DNA from: Burkholderiaceae bacterium
GTDB lineage: Bacteria; Pseudomonadota; Gammaproteobacteria; Burkholderiales; Burkholderiaceae_C
DNA length: 33,363 nt
Reading direction: 5' to 3'
Assembly: GCA_023954035.1 (NCBI GenBank)
Contig: JAMLIT010000040.1
Span: 1-33,363 of the forward strand
Position numbers and translations under genes: made by a program. How positions within the stretch are numbered: the stretch's first letter is position 1; each line of letters opens with the position of its first letter. The notes beneath the pieces were generated by a model that saw only the letters and a program-made list of their open reading frames with translations, was not told the DNA's origin and made no database searches. Of the stretch, positions 24,608 through 33,324 are shown one piece after another.

Positions 24608-26686
24608 TCAACCCGCGTGAAACTTCACCACCAGCGGCACGATGAGCAGCGCCACGATGTTGATGATCTTGATCAGCGGATTCACGGCCGGGCCGGCCGT
24701 GTCCTTGTACGGATCACCCACGGTGTCGCCGGTCACAGCCGCCTTGTGCGCCTCAGAACCCTTGCCGCCGTGGTGGCCGTCTTCAATGTACTTCTTGGCA
24801 TTGTCCCAGGCGCCGCCCCCGGTGCACATGGAAATGGCGACAAACAGACCGGTGACGATCGTTCCCATGAGCAGGCCGCCGAGCGCCTTCGGGCCGAGCA
24901 GCAAGCCGACCAGGATGGGCACCACCACGGGCAGCAGGCTGGGGACGACCATTTCCTTGATGGCGGCCGTGGTCAGCATGTCCACGGCCTTGCCGTACTC
25001 TGGCTTGCCGGTGCCGTCCATGATGCCCTTGATGTCGCGGAACTGGCGCCGCACTTCCACCACCACGGCGCCGGCTGCACGGCCCACGGCTTCCATGGCC
25101 ATGGCTCCGAACAGGTAGGGAATCAGGCCGCCGATGAACAGGCCGACGATGACCATCGGATCGCTCAGATTGAAATCGATTGCCTGCCCGTAGCCCTCCA
25201 GCTTGTGCGTGTAGTCGGCAAACAGCACCAGCGCGGCGAGGCCGGCCGAGCCGATGGCGTAGCCCTTGGTGACGGCCTTGGTCGTGTTGCCCACGGCGTC
25301 CAGGGGGTCGGTGATGTCGCGCACGCTGCTGGGCATTTCAGCCATTTCGGCAATCCCGCCGGCGTTGTCGGTGATCGGGCCGTACGCGTCCAGCGCCACC
25401 ACGATGCCGGCCATGCTCAGCATGGATGTGGCCGCCACGGCAATGCCGAACAGCCCGGCGAGCGAATACGAGACCAGGATGGCGGCGCAGACGAAAATCA
25501 CTGGCCAGGCAGTCGAGCGCATGGAGACGCCCAGGCCGGCAATGATGTTGGTGCCGTGGCCCGTGGTGGACGCCTGTGCGATGTGCTGCACCGGTTTGTA
25601 CTGCGTTCCCGTGTAGTACTCGGTGATCCAGACCAGCGCCGCCGTCAGCACGAGGCCGGTGGCGCAGGCACCGAACAGCTTCATTTGCGCGCCCGTGCCG
25701 CCGAACACGTTGTCCGGGATGATCCAGGTCGTAACGAAGTAGAAGGCAATCAGCGAAAGCCCGCCGGCAATGGCCAAGCCCTTGTACAGGGCCGGCATCA
25801 CGTTCTTCATGCCCGGAGAGGCCTTGACGAAGAAGCAGCCGATGATGGAGGCCACGATGGACACGGCGCCCAGTGCCAGCGGATACATCACGGCGTTGAC
25901 CGGAGCAGCGGTCAGCATCAGCGCGCCCAGCACCATGGTGGCAATCAGCGTCACGGCGTAGGTTTCAAACAGGTCAGCGGCCATGCCGGCGCAGTCGCCG
26001 ACGTTGTCGCCCACGTTGTCGGCAATCACCGCCGGGTTGCGCGGGTCGTCCTCGGGAATGCCCGCCTCGACCTTGCCCACGAGGTCGGCGCCCACGTCGG
26101 CGCCCTTGGTGAAGATGCCGCCGCCCAGGCGTGCAAAGATCGAGATCAGCGAAGAGCCGAAAGCAAAGCCGATCAGCGGGTCGAGCAGGCTGGCCAGCGT
26201 CTTGTCTGCCACCGGATTGCTTCCGACCAGATACCAGTAGAAGGCGCTCACGCCCAGAAGCCCCAATCCCACCACCAGCATGCCTGTGATGGCACCGCCG
26301 CGGAATGCAACATCCAGCGCCGGGCCGATGCCTTGCGTGGCCGCTTGTGCGGTGCGCACGTTGGCGCGTACCGACACGTTCATGCCGATGAAACCGCAGG
26401 CGCCCGAGAGTACGGCGCCGATGACGAAGCCCACGGCAGTTTTGCCGTCAAGAAACACGCCAATCAGGATGGCAAGTACCACGCCAACGATGGCGATGGT
26501 CTTGTACTGCCTGGCCAGGTAGGCCGCTGCGCCGGCCTGGATGGCCGCGGCGATTTCCTGCATGCGGGGGTTGCCGGGATCCTTGCCCAGAATCCAGCTG
26601 CGGGCCCAGAAGCCGTAGGCCACGGCAATCAGCCCGCAGACCAGGGCCAGGATGAGGGGAAAGTTCGACGCTGTGGTTCCAGCCAT
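24608..26686 (-). CDS. hppA: K+-insensitive H+-translocating membrane pyrophosphatase
   Basis: From ATG 26686 (GGAG nine bases before) the product has 692 residues and about 16 membrane helices. The pyrophosphate site is intact: [20 protein letters not shown] (189-208) and [19 protein letters not shown] (223-241). In the [10 protein letters not shown] motif a lysine at 470 and threonine at 473 replace the alanine and alanine/glycine of K+-dependent enzymes. This marks the K+-insensitive proton-pumping class. The enzyme hydrolyses PPi and pumps protons out of the cytoplasm, saving energy from biosynthetic PPi. It is divergent from the soluble pyrophosphatase gene, with 208 bp between the start codons. 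The 50 extra upstream codons in the open frame are not family-like. Confidence 0.95.
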   Translation of the reverse strand: MAGTTASNFPLILALVCGLIAVAYGFWARSWILGKDPGNPRMQEIAAAIQAGAAAYLARQYKTIAIVGVVLAILIGVFLDGKTAVGFVIGAVLSGACGFIGMNVSVRANVRTAQAATQGIGPALDVAFRGGAITGMLVVGLGLLGVSAFYWYLVGSNPVADKTLASLLDPLIGFAFGSSLISIFARLGGGIFTKGADVGADLVGKVEAGIPEDDPRNPAVIADNVGDNVGDCAGMAADLFETYAVTLIATMVLGALMLTAAPVNAVMYPLALGAVSIVASIIGCFFVKASPGMKNVMPALYKGLAIAGGLSLIAFYFVTTWIIPDNVFGGTGAQMKLFGACATGLVLTAALVWITEYYTGTQYKPVQHIAQASTTGHGTNIIAGLGVSMRSTAWPVIFVCAAILVSYSLAGLFGIAVAATSMLSMAGIVVALDAYGPITDNAGGIAEMAEMPSSVRDITDPLDAVGNTTKAVTKGYAIGSAGLAALVLFADYTHKLEGYGQAIDFNLSDPMVIVGLFIGGLIPYLFGAMAMEAVGRAAGAVVVEVRRQFRDIKGIMDGTGKPEYGKAVDMLTTAAIKEMVVPSLLPVVVPILVGLLLGPKALGGLLMGTIVTGLFVAISMCTGGGAWDNAKKYIEDGHHGGKGSEAHKAAVTGDTVGDPYKDTAGPAVNPLIKIINIVALLIVPLVVKFHAG

Positions 26687-26894
26687 TCTTATCGCTCCAG
26701 GTGTTGTTTCGCACGGAAGGAGACGCAACGCATGGGAGGGTCTCCGCTTGCGTTGCTTCCTCGTCCTCCCGTCCCGGAGTCGATTGGCCAACCCCGGGAA
26801 TTTACTCCGAAAATGGCGACTGCAAGCCGCGTGCAAGGGGTCGGCCGGTAAAATCAGGGTTAGTCACTAGTCATTCACTCTGCATCAGGCACCC

Positions 26895-27431
26895 ATGTCC
26901 CTCAACAGCGTCACTCCCGGCAAGAACCTCCCCGAATCCTTCAACGTCGTGATCGAGATCCCGATGGACTCGGACCCGATCAAATACGAGGTCGACAAGG
27001 AGTCGGGCGCCATCTTTGTGGACCGGTTCATGACCACTGCCATGTACTACCCGTCGAACTACGGCTATGTGCCCCAGACCCTCAGCGGTGACGGCGACCC
27101 GGTGGACGTGCTGGTCATCACCCCCTATCCATTGCACCCAGGCGTTGTCGTTCCCTGCCGCGCTCTGGGTATTTTGAAAATGGAAGACGAAGCCGGCATT
27201 GACGGCAAGGTGCTCGCCGTGCCCACGAACAAGGTGCTTCCCATGTACTCACGCTGGAAAAGCGTGGAAGACGTCAACCCCCAACGCCTGCAGGCGCTCA
27301 GCCACTTCTTTGCGCACTACAAGGATCTGGAAGAAGGCAAATGGGTCAAGGTGCTGGGCTGGGAAGGCATTGAATCGGCCCACAAGGAAATCATGGAAGG
27401 GTTGGCAAACTACGCCAAGACGCTCGGCTGA
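26895..27431 (+). CDS. ppa: Inorganic pyrophosphatase (family I, soluble)
   Basis: 178 residues, the normal size for a hexameric bacterial family I enzyme. The signature [10 protein letters not shown] (about 73-82) carries the metal-binding aspartates, and [17 protein letters not shown] and [13 protein letters not shown] line the active site. It splits PPi to two phosphates in the cytoplasm, pulling biosynthetic reactions forward. It is divergent from hppA, so the two competing PPi sinks share one intergenic region. TAAAAT at 26849-26854 may be a -10 element, but no good -35 was found. A strong two-way terminator follows. Confidence 0.96.
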   Translation: MSLNSVTPGKNLPESFNVVIEIPMDSDPIKYEVDKESGAIFVDRFMTTAMYYPSNYGYVPQTLSGDGDPVDVLVITPYPLHPGVVVPCRALGILKMEDEAGIDGKVLAVPTNKVLPMYSRWKSVEDVNPQRLQALSHFFAHYKDLEEGKWVKVLGWEGIESAHKEIMEGLANYAKTLG

Positions 27432-27462
27432 CGTCCCTGACCGGTGCATTCGGTCGGAATGA

Positions 27463-27500
27463 AAAAGCACGCGAACCTGCTCGGTCGCGTGCTTTTCTCT
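27463..27500. terminator. Bidirectional terminator between ppa and nsrR
   Basis: A 12-bp perfect stem, AAAAGCACGCGA (27463-27474) and TCGCGTGCTTTT (27485-27496), with a 10-nt loop and A/T tracts on both sides. It lies 31 bp after the ppa stop and can serve the convergent nsrR gene as well. Confidence 0.88.
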
Positions 27501-27592
27501 TTTCATTGCGCACCTGTTGGGGAAGGCCGGTGCCAAATTCTCTGACGCGCCGCGGCTCTGAGGCGCCGTCGGAGCGAACAAGTTTGCCGGAA

Positions 27593-28072
27593 TCATGAAA
27601 GCGCCGGGATCGCATGGTCCAGCGTCCGGCGCTTGACCCGGATCGGCGCGGAAAGCGTCGCGCCATCGGCAGCGCCCTCGACCAGGTCTGCCACGGTCGC
27701 CGTGTCCAGCTCGCGCAGCCACGACGCCAGAGCACGTTGAAAAAGACCCTGTAGGCGGCAGGCAGCGCTCAAGCGGCAGGTGTTGGAGTCCTGATCGAAA
27801 CATTCCACCATGCGAAAGTCGCTTTCGCACCAGCGAACGACTTCGCCAATGCCAATCGCAGATGGTTCGCGCAAGAGGCGCACGCCGCCGCCTCGGCCCC
27901 GGGCGGTTTCCAGCAGGCCGTGGCGCGCCAGGTCGTTGACGATCTTCATCAAGTGGTTTTTGGACAAGGAATGCGTTTGCGCCAGTTCGGCGATGGTCAC
28001 GCGGCGCTCGCGGTGCTGCGCGCAGTACATCAGCACGCGCAGGGTGTAGTCGGTGTAGTTGGCAAGCCGCAT
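27593..28072 (-). CDS. nsrR: Rrf2-family nitric-oxide-sensing repressor NsrR
   Basis: 159 residues. The N-terminal winged helix starts MRLANYTDYTLRVLMYCAQ, with the recognition region SLSKNHLMKIVNDLARHG and the wing GRGGGVRLL. Three cysteines, C91, C99 and C105, in the ECFDQDSNTCRLSAACRL stretch match the Fe-S ligands of NsrR (E. coli C91, C96, C102), which separates it from IscR. The cluster reacts with NO and the repressor then leaves its operator. A near-perfect operator lies in the gap to the divergent nnrS gene, so nsrR probably regulates itself and nnrS. Its 3' end faces the ppa terminator. Confidence 0.92.
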   Translation of the reverse strand: MRLANYTDYTLRVLMYCAQHRERRVTIAELAQTHSLSKNHLMKIVNDLARHGLLETARGRGGGVRLLREPSAIGIGEVVRWCESDFRMVECFDQDSNTCRLSAACRLQGLFQRALASWLRELDTATVADLVEGAADGATLSAPIRVKRRTLDHAIPALS

Positions 28073-28119
28073 GGTGGTGTGCAGCGCACAGCCGATTGAA
28101 AAAAACCGGCCCGCGCTGT

Positions 28120-28142
28120 AAGATACATATAAAATGCATCTT
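28120..28142. promoter_or_regulatory. NsrR operator between nsrR and nnrS
   Basis: A 23-bp dyad: left arm AAGATACATAT (28120-28130), one central base, right arm AAATGCATCTT (28132-28142). The right arm equals the known 11-1-11 NsrR consensus arm; the left arm differs from its complement at two of eleven positions. TTGAAA (28096-28101) and TAAGAT (28118-28123), 16 bp apart, could form an nnrS promoter whose -10 overlaps the operator. Confidence 0.85.
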
Positions 28143-28182
28143 ATAGCTTTGCTCCCGCCAGCGCAAGCATGCCGGGCCTGAC

Positions 28183-29403
28183 ATGACTTCCATGAAAACT
28201 CCTCTTCCTCCCCTGGTCAGCGCAACTGCTGCGAGAGCTGCCAGCAAGGCGCCCCAAGGCTGGCCGATGCTGCGGCTGGGCTTTCGCCCTTTCTATATGG
28301 CGACCGCGGCGCTGGCCTGCGTGGCAGTTCCGCTCTGGGTGGCTGCCATGCTCGGGGCGATTTCACTTGATCTCAGCGTCTCGCCGTTGCTCTGGCATGC
28401 GCACGAGATGCTGCTGGGTTTTGCCACCGGCGTGATCATCGGTTTCCTGCTCACGGCGGTCAAAGCCTGGACCGGATTGCAAACACCGCGTGGCGCCGCG
28501 CTGGGTGCACTGGTGCTGCTTTGGCTGGCGGCCCGTGTGGCCGCATGGCTTGCGCCTTACCCGGTGTACGCGGCGCTTGACGTCGTGCTGTTGCCAGCCG
28601 TGGCCGTGATTTTGCTGCGCATTCTTTTGCGCGCTGGCAACAAGCGCAACTTGCCGCTGGTCGGCATACTGGTGCTGCTGTCGGTGGCCAATCTGGCGTT
28701 CCACTTGGCGGTTTTGGGATGGCTTGCGCTGCCGCCCACCAGCGCGCTGTACGCAGCCCTGGGTCTGATCGTAATGGTTGAGTGCGTGATGGCCGGCCGG
28801 GTGATACCCGCGTTCACCATGAGCGTCACGCCAGGGCTGAAGATCGCCGTGCCGCCCTGGCTCGAACGCAGCGCGCTCGGCAGCACCTTCGTGGCGTTGG
28901 CGCTGTGGGTCTTTGCTTCAGGTGGATGGATCACGTTTGCTGCGTTGGCCGCAGCCGCCGTTTTGCAAGCGGCCCGCATGCTGCACTGGCATTCGAAGGT
29001 TGCGCTCAAGAAGCCGATCCTCTGGATCTTGCACGCGGCGTACGCATGGATTCCGCTGGGCCTGGCCTTGCTGGCACTCGCGCAGCCCGGTTGGGTGCTG
29101 GTCTCGGTGGGTGTCCATGCTCTCGCGGTAGGCGCTACTGGCGGGCTGATCATCGGCATGCTCACGCGTACGGCGCGCGGTCACACCGGCCGGCCGCTGC
29201 AGGTTTCGCGCGCCGAAGTGCTGGCCTATGTGCTGGTGATGGCTGCCGCGCTGCTGCGGGTGTTGGTGCCCATGGTGGCACCGCAGTGGTATTCACAGGC
29301 CCTCGTGGGCGCTGCCACCGCGTGGACCACGGCATTCCTGATCTATCTCGTGATGTACGTCCCTTGGCTGACGAGCACCCGGCTCGACGGCAAGGATGGC
29401 TGA
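28183..29403 (+). CDS. nnrS: NnrS family protein (NO-responsive haem/copper membrane protein)
   Basis: 406 residues with about 12 membrane helices. Family motifs are LRLGFRPFYMATA (30-42), LWHAHEMLLGF (70-80) with likely metal-ligand histidines, GRVIPAFTMS, and GMLTRTARGHTGRPL towards the C-terminus. NnrS relieves nitrosative stress in other bacteria, possibly by limiting formation of NO-iron complexes, and is often under NnrR or NsrR control, as the operator upstream suggests here. An ATG nine bases later (28192) is an equally possible start; neither has a strong ribosome site. A DUF2249 gene follows on the same strand 54 bp downstream and is probably in the same transcript. Confidence 0.92.
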   Translation: MTSMKTPLPPLVSATAARAASKAPQGWPMLRLGFRPFYMATAALACVAVPLWVAAMLGAISLDLSVSPLLWHAHEMLLGFATGVIIGFLLTAVKAWTGLQTPRGAALGALVLLWLAARVAAWLAPYPVYAALDVVLLPAVAVILLRILLRAGNKRNLPLVGILVLLSVANLAFHLAVLGWLALPPTSALYAALGLIVMVECVMAGRVIPAFTMSVTPGLKIAVPPWLERSALGSTFVALALWVFASGGWITFAALAAAAVLQAARMLHWHSKVALKKPILWILHAAYAWIPLGLALLALAQPGWVLVSVGVHALAVGATGGLIIGMLTRTARGHTGRPLQVSRAEVLAYVLVMAAALLRVLVPMVAPQWYSQALVGAATAWTTAFLIYLVMYVPWLTSTRLDGKDG

Positions 29404-29457
29404 CCGTCCGCTGTTTTTGTCGCTGATTTCCCCCCGAAACCCTGAAGAAAGGTTCTC

Positions 29458-29751
29458 ATGCTTCCTACCCAGTCTCCCGTGATCGACGTGCGCCAGATTC
29501 CCCCGCCTCAGCGCCACACCACCATTTTTGGCCAGTTTGACGAGCTGCTTCCCGGAGAGGCTGTCCAAATTGTCAGCGATCACGACCCGCGCCCGCTGCA
29601 CCACCAGTTTGAAGCCCGTACGCCTGGCCAGTTTCAGTGGGCCTACCTGCAATCCGGCCCGGACCAGTGGCGCGTGCTGATCAGCAAGCTGGAAATGCCC
29701 GAAGACGCGGAAGAGCACCACTGCTGCTCAGGGGGAGCTTGCGGCGGCTGA
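29458..29751 (+). CDS. DUF2249 domain protein with Cys-rich tail
   Basis: 97 residues. The body (IDVRQIPPPQRHTTIFGQFD, then LLPGEAVQIVSDHDPRPLHH) is the DUF2249 fold, related to TusA/SirA sulfur carriers. The last residues, HHCCSGGACGG, put three cysteines and two histidines at the C-terminus, a likely metal or Fe-S/haem contact site. DUF2249 genes often accompany nnrS and denitrification genes; a role in NO handling is inferred. A Shine-Dalgarno AAGAAAGG lies five bases before the ATG. The gene ends just before a strong two-way terminator. Confidence 0.85.
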   Translation: MLPTQSPVIDVRQIPPPQRHTTIFGQFDELLPGEAVQIVSDHDPRPLHHQFEARTPGQFQWAYLQSGPDQWRVLISKLEMPEDAEEHHCCSGGACGG

Positions 29752-29767
29752 GCTTCTCCTTGGCACG

Positions 29768-29798
29768 ACAAAAAGGCGCCCACGAGGCGCCTTTTTGT
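29768..29798. terminator. Bidirectional terminator between the DUF2249 gene and sufT
   Basis: An 11-bp perfect stem, AAAAAGGCGCC (29770-29780) and GGCGCCTTTTT (29786-29796), with a 5-nt loop and extra flanking pairs. It sits between two convergent genes and can stop transcription from both sides. Confidence 0.88.
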
Positions 29799-29811
29799 TG
29801 GGTGCGGTGAT

Positions 29812-30360
29812 TTACATGCCGAGCGCCAGCATGGCGGATTCCGACATGCGCGAGCGGTCCCAAGGCGGGTCGAACACCATGTTCACCGTGATCTCGCCGA
29901 CGCGCGGAATCGCCAATACCTTGTCGCAGACTTCGTCAGCAATGGCCTCGCCCATGCCGCAGCCGGGTGCGGTGAGGGTCATGTCGATCAGAGCGCGCAC
30001 ATCGCCGCCCTCCATGGGCTCCAGATCACAGCGATACACCAGACCCAAGTCAACGATATTGACCGGAATTTCCGGGTCATAGCAGGTTTTGAGCGTGTTC
30101 CAGATGAGTTCGCTGACGTCTTCAACTTCAACATTCTCGGGGTGCTCGACTTGGGCGGGCGGCTCCTTGCCAATGGCGTCGGCATCGCTGCCCTTAAGCC
30201 GTACCAACTGGCCATCTACCACCAAGGTGAAATTGGAGCCCAGGGCCTGGGTCACCTGCGCCCACCCGCCGCCAGGCAAATCCATGGGGGTGCCATCGGG
30301 GATGCGCTCGACCGTTACAGGCCGGTTGATCAGCACGTCTTCGCGCATGCGTTTCATCAT
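29812..30360 (-). CDS. sufT: SufT-like Fe-S cluster assembly protein (DUF59/MIP18 family)
   Basis: 182 residues from ATG 30358-30360. The N-terminal part (about 1-85; DVLINRPVTVERIPDGT, then GSNFTLVVDGQLVRL) is the SufT-specific region. The C-terminal DUF59 domain has YDPEIPVNIVDLGLVYRCDL, then MTLTAPGCGMGEAIADEV and VFDPPWDRSRMSESA, with the conserved cysteine in PGCGMG. SufT helps mature Fe-S proteins in the cytoplasm. Its ATG overlaps the sufU TGA, so it is translated as the last gene of the suf operon; a second ATG follows at once, making a one-residue-shorter product equally possible. Confidence 0.9.
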   Translation of the reverse strand: MMKRMREDVLINRPVTVERIPDGTPMDLPGGGWAQVTQALGSNFTLVVDGQLVRLKGSDADAIGKEPPAQVEHPENVEVEDVSELIWNTLKTCYDPEIPVNIVDLGLVYRCDLEPMEGGDVRALIDMTLTAPGCGMGEAIADEVCDKVLAIPRVGEITVNMVFDPPWDRSRMSESAMLALGM

Positions 30361-30830
30361 GGTGCGTCTTCTTCTGTGGATACGGGGGCGGCGGGTGCAG
30401 CCGGGTTGCTGGCAATGGCGTGCATCAGCGCATGCCAGCCCAGCAGTGCGCACTTGATTCGGCTGGGGTAGCGGCTGACGCCGGCCAGGCTGACGAGCTT
30501 GCCCAGCGGTGCACCTTCGGCGTCTTCTTCACCGGTAAGCACGGCGCGAAAGTGCTGTTGCAGCTTCTGGGCTGCAGCGATCTCCTGGCCTTTGACGGCT
30601 TCGCTCATCATCGAGGCGGACGCCATGCAGATGGCGCAGCCCTGGCCGTGAAAACGGATGTCGGCCAGTTTGCCATCGGCAACTGCCAGTTCCACGGACA
30701 GGTCGTCTCCGCACGAGGGGTTGGTGCCGCGTGCCTGGTGCGTGGGTGCGGAGAGGTGGCCGAAGTTGCGTGGCGAGCGTTTGTGCTCCAGCACCAGCTC
30801 CTGGTACAGGTCGGTTTCGGCGCTGCTCAT
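30357..30830 (-). CDS. sufU: SufU-type Fe-S assembly / sulfur-acceptor protein
   Basis: 157 residues. NifU/IscU-like fold with the zinc/sulfur ligands SCGDD (C40, D42), GCAIC (C65, C68 region) and KCALLGW (C127), and the 18-20 residue insertion (around 95-115) that separates SufU from IscU. It takes persulfide from SufS and passes it to the SufBCD scaffold. The start overlaps the sufS stop by four bases (30827-30830), and its stop overlaps sufT. An Ala/Pro-rich C-terminal tail of about 20 residues is extra. Confidence 0.92.
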   Translation of the reverse strand: MSSAETDLYQELVLEHKRSPRNFGHLSAPTHQARGTNPSCGDDLSVELAVADGKLADIRFHGQGCAICMASASMMSEAVKGQEIAAAQKLQQHFRAVLTGEEDAEGAPLGKLVSLAGVSRYPSRIKCALLGWHALMHAIASNPAAPAAPVSTEEDAP

Positions 30831-32116
30831 CGCAACAACTCCAGGGCCTTGGCGACGCCTGCGACCAGGCGCTCGACTTCTTCCGGCGTGTTGTAGAGGG
30901 CAAACGAGGCGCGCGTCGTCGGCCCGCAGCCCAGGTGTTCCAGCAGCGGCTGGGCACAGTGCAGGCCGGTGCGTACGGCGATGCCTTGGCCGTCGAGCAG
31001 GGTGCCGACATCGTGCGGGTGCGCGCCGTCGGTAACGAAGGAGACGATGGCGGTATCCAGCGTGTCGGCCGACAGAACGCGCAGGCCGGGCAGGGCCGAG
31101 AGGCCTTGCACGGCTTGGGCGCGCAGGGCGTGCAAATGCTGGTCAATCGCATCCCGGCCCACGGCGTCAATGAATTTCGCCGCTGCCGCCATGCCGATGG
31201 CACCGCCGACATTGGGCGTGCCGGCTTCCAGTCGGGCCGGGAGCGCGGCGTAGCTGGCGCCCGTGAAGCTCACCCATTCCACCATGTCGCCGCCGACGCG
31301 AAGCGGCGCCAGCAGTTCAAGGGCTTCGCGCCTGCCCACCAGCGCGCCGGTGCCCATGGGGCCATACATCTTGTGGCCGGAGAACACGAGGAAATCGCAG
31401 GGCAGGGCAGAGATGTCGGGCACGGCGTGCGCCGCCACCTGGGCAGCGTCCAGCACGGTCAGGGCGCCGGCTTGGCGCGCCATGGCCAACAGGTCGGCAA
31501 AGGGCGGGCGTTCTCCGGTGGCGTTGGCGCAGGCGGTCACGGCGAACACGCGGGTGCGCGGTGTCAGCAGGCGGGCCAGGTCCTCGGCGTGCAGATGGCC
31601 CTCGGCGTCGGGCAAGAGGATGCGCAGCAGCGCGCCGCTCTCGCGCGCCGCGCGCTGCCAGGGCAGCAGATTGGCGTGGTGTTCCAGGCCGCTGACGATG
31701 ATTTCGTCGCCCGGCTGCAAAGGCTTGCTGCCGCCGGCGTGTGCCGACAGGCCATGCGCCACGAGGTTGAGCGACTCGGTGGTGCCCGAGGTGAACACCA
31801 GTTCGTGCTCAGATCCTGCACCGACAAAGCGTTTGAGCTGGGCGCGCGCAGCGTCGTAGGCGTCGGTGGCGCGCTGGCTCAGTGCGTGCACGCCGCGGTG
31901 GATGTTGGCGCGGTTGTGGCGCTCGAAGTGCTGCAAGGCGTCCAGCACCGGCTGCGGCATCTGCGTGGTGGCGGCGTTGTCCAGATAGGCCAGCGGGTGG
32001 CCCTGAATGTGCTGGGAAAGCACCGGAAACAGCGCGCGCAGCCCGGCAACGCCGGACGGACCGGTGGGAGCTGCGCCGGATGCGCTGAGCCAGCGGGCGG
32101 GAAGCATGTCACCCAT
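30827..32116 (-). CDS. sufS: SufS cysteine desulfurase
   Basis: 429 residues from ATG 32116. This PLP-dependent class V aminotransferase fold has the cofactor lysine K249 in FSGHKMYGPMG and the active cysteine C387 in RTGLHCAQPL. LDNAATTQMPQPVLDAL is near the N-terminus, and HRGVHALSQRATDAYDAAR is also typical of SufS. It removes sulfur from cysteine for SufU and the SufBCD complex in the cytoplasm. The first 25 or so residues are an extension with no conserved feature. The start overlaps the sufD stop by eight bases, and the stop overlaps sufU. Confidence 0.94.
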   Translation of the reverse strand: MGDMLPARWLSASGAAPTGPSGVAGLRALFPVLSQHIQGHPLAYLDNAATTQMPQPVLDALQHFERHNRANIHRGVHALSQRATDAYDAARAQLKRFVGAGSEHELVFTSGTTESLNLVAHGLSAHAGGSKPLQPGDEIIVSGLEHHANLLPWQRAARESGALLRILLPDAEGHLHAEDLARLLTPRTRVFAVTACANATGERPPFADLLAMARQAGALTVLDAAQVAAHAVPDISALPCDFLVFSGHKMYGPMGTGALVGRREALELLAPLRVGGDMVEWVSFTGASYAALPARLEAGTPNVGGAIGMAAAAKFIDAVGRDAIDQHLHALRAQAVQGLSALPGLRVLSADTLDTAIVSFVTDGAHPHDVGTLLDGQGIAVRTGLHCAQPLLEHLGCGPTTRASFALYNTPEEVERLVAGVAKALELLR

Positions 32117-33320
32117 GGCTTGTCTCCAGCACCTGGCGCAGCACGCCTTGAAGGGCATCGCCCTGGGTCAGGGCATCGAGCGTGGCGGTGTCCGTGAAGC
32201 AGCGCGACAGCAGAGCGTTGGCCATGCCTTCGATGATGAGCGAGCGTGCGGCCACCGCGTCCAGTCCGCGCTGGCGTGCGTAGAACAAGGCGTCTTCGGG
32301 CAAAGCGCCCCAGGTGGCGCCGTGGGCCGCTTGCACGTTGTCGTGGTAAATCTCCAGGTGCGGGCGCAGGATGAGGCGTGGCTGGCCACCCAGCGGGATG
32401 CCCGCGAGCCGCTGGTGCACGTCGGCCTCGTCCGAGCCCGGTGCAATGTGCGTGCTGGCGTTGGCCACCGTGTGCGCCTTGCCGCTGGCCAGTACCAGCG
32501 CTTCGCTGTGGCTGGTGGTGTGTGCTGCAGCGTGGCGCATGAAAACCTGCTGCTCGAACTTTGTGTCGGCCGCACAGGTCAGGCCTGCAACATGGGCCGA
32601 AGCACCGGCGCCGCTGAGCAGCACGTCGCTGCGCTGCAGGTGGTAGCTGCTGCCGCCCGCGACAAACGCCTGGACGTAGCGGGCGTTCTCAGCGATCTGG
32701 GCGTGAACGATGTGCGCGCAGCGGTCTTCCTCGTGCGGTGCCAGGATGCGCAAGTGCTGCAGGCTGGCGCCCCGCGCGAGACGCACGTGCAACTGCAGGT
32801 TCTGGACCTTGCCGCCAGAGGGGGCTGCGTCGCCCGCCAGATGGAGTTCGCGCAGGACGCAGTGCACTCCTTCGGCGATATCGAGCACCAGCAGGGGCGC
32901 CTCCACCTGGCCCGTGGGCTGGTGGCGCAGTTCAAGCTGCGTGGGTTGCTGTGCGGTACCGGCCTCCACCCGCAGACGCAGGCCTGCAGAACACAAGGCG
33001 CGGTGCGCCCAGGCAAACGGTGCGGCGTCGCCGTCACCCGGCAAGTCCAGGTCGGCGAACAACTCGGCACGCTGCGCCGTATCGGTGGCAGATAGCTCGT
33101 GCGCGGTGACGCCGCTGGGCGTGCCGCCGGCCAGCGTGGTGAGGGACCAGCCGCTGCTCTCGGTCAATGGGGTTTCGGCAGCATGTTCCAGCCAGTCGGC
33201 AGCTGGAGGTGGCGACAGGTGGCGAAACGACTCGTTCTTTTTTCCTATCCAGCCAGTGGCGGCGAGGTGCTCGCGGGCCATGAGCATGGCCTCATGCGCG
33301 GTAAAGGGGCGAATGTTCAT
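32109..33320 (-). CDS. sufD: SufD, Fe-S scaffold complex subunit
   Basis: 403 residues from ATG 33320. The SufBD C-terminal beta-helix is recognisable: LHLAGDAAPSGGKVQNLQLH, the DVLLSGAGASAHVAGL segment, and RHAAAHTTSHSEALVLASGK. The end, HGATWGALPEDALFYARQRG followed by ARSLIIEGMANALL, is diagnostic, with the conserved histidine of the SufB-SufD interface. SufD works with SufB and the ATPase SufC to build Fe-S clusters. The ATG is four bases after the sufC stop; the 12 extra upstream codons in the open frame overlap sufC and are not used. Confidence 0.93.
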   Translation of the reverse strand: MNIRPFTAHEAMLMAREHLAATGWIGKKNESFRHLSPPPAADWLEHAAETPLTESSGWSLTTLAGGTPSGVTAHELSATDTAQRAELFADLDLPGDGDAAPFAWAHRALCSAGLRLRVEAGTAQQPTQLELRHQPTGQVEAPLLVLDIAEGVHCVLRELHLAGDAAPSGGKVQNLQLHVRLARGASLQHLRILAPHEEDRCAHIVHAQIAENARYVQAFVAGGSSYHLQRSDVLLSGAGASAHVAGLTCAADTKFEQQVFMRHAAAHTTSHSEALVLASGKAHTVANASTHIAPGSDEADVHQRLAGIPLGGQPRLILRPHLEIYHDNVQAAHGATWGALPEDALFYARQRGLDAVAARSLIIEGMANALLSRCFTDTATLDALTQGDALQGVLRQVLETSHG

Positions 33321-33324
33321 GGTC

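Noticed and set aside
26687-26836. Upstream extension of the hppA frame by 50 codons
   Set aside because: The extension is Arg/His-rich and unlike the family; a GGAG site precedes the internal ATG at 26686.
24266-26851. Plus-strand open frame of 861 codons opposite hppA and part of the DUF1631 gene
   Set aside because: His/Gln/Gly-rich shadow of the strongly conserved hppA gene.
28136-28172. Possible fifth copy of the short repeat (ATAGCTTTGCTCCCGCC) after the NsrR operator
   Set aside because: Beyond ATAGCT the match to the repeat core is no better than chance and there is no dyad.
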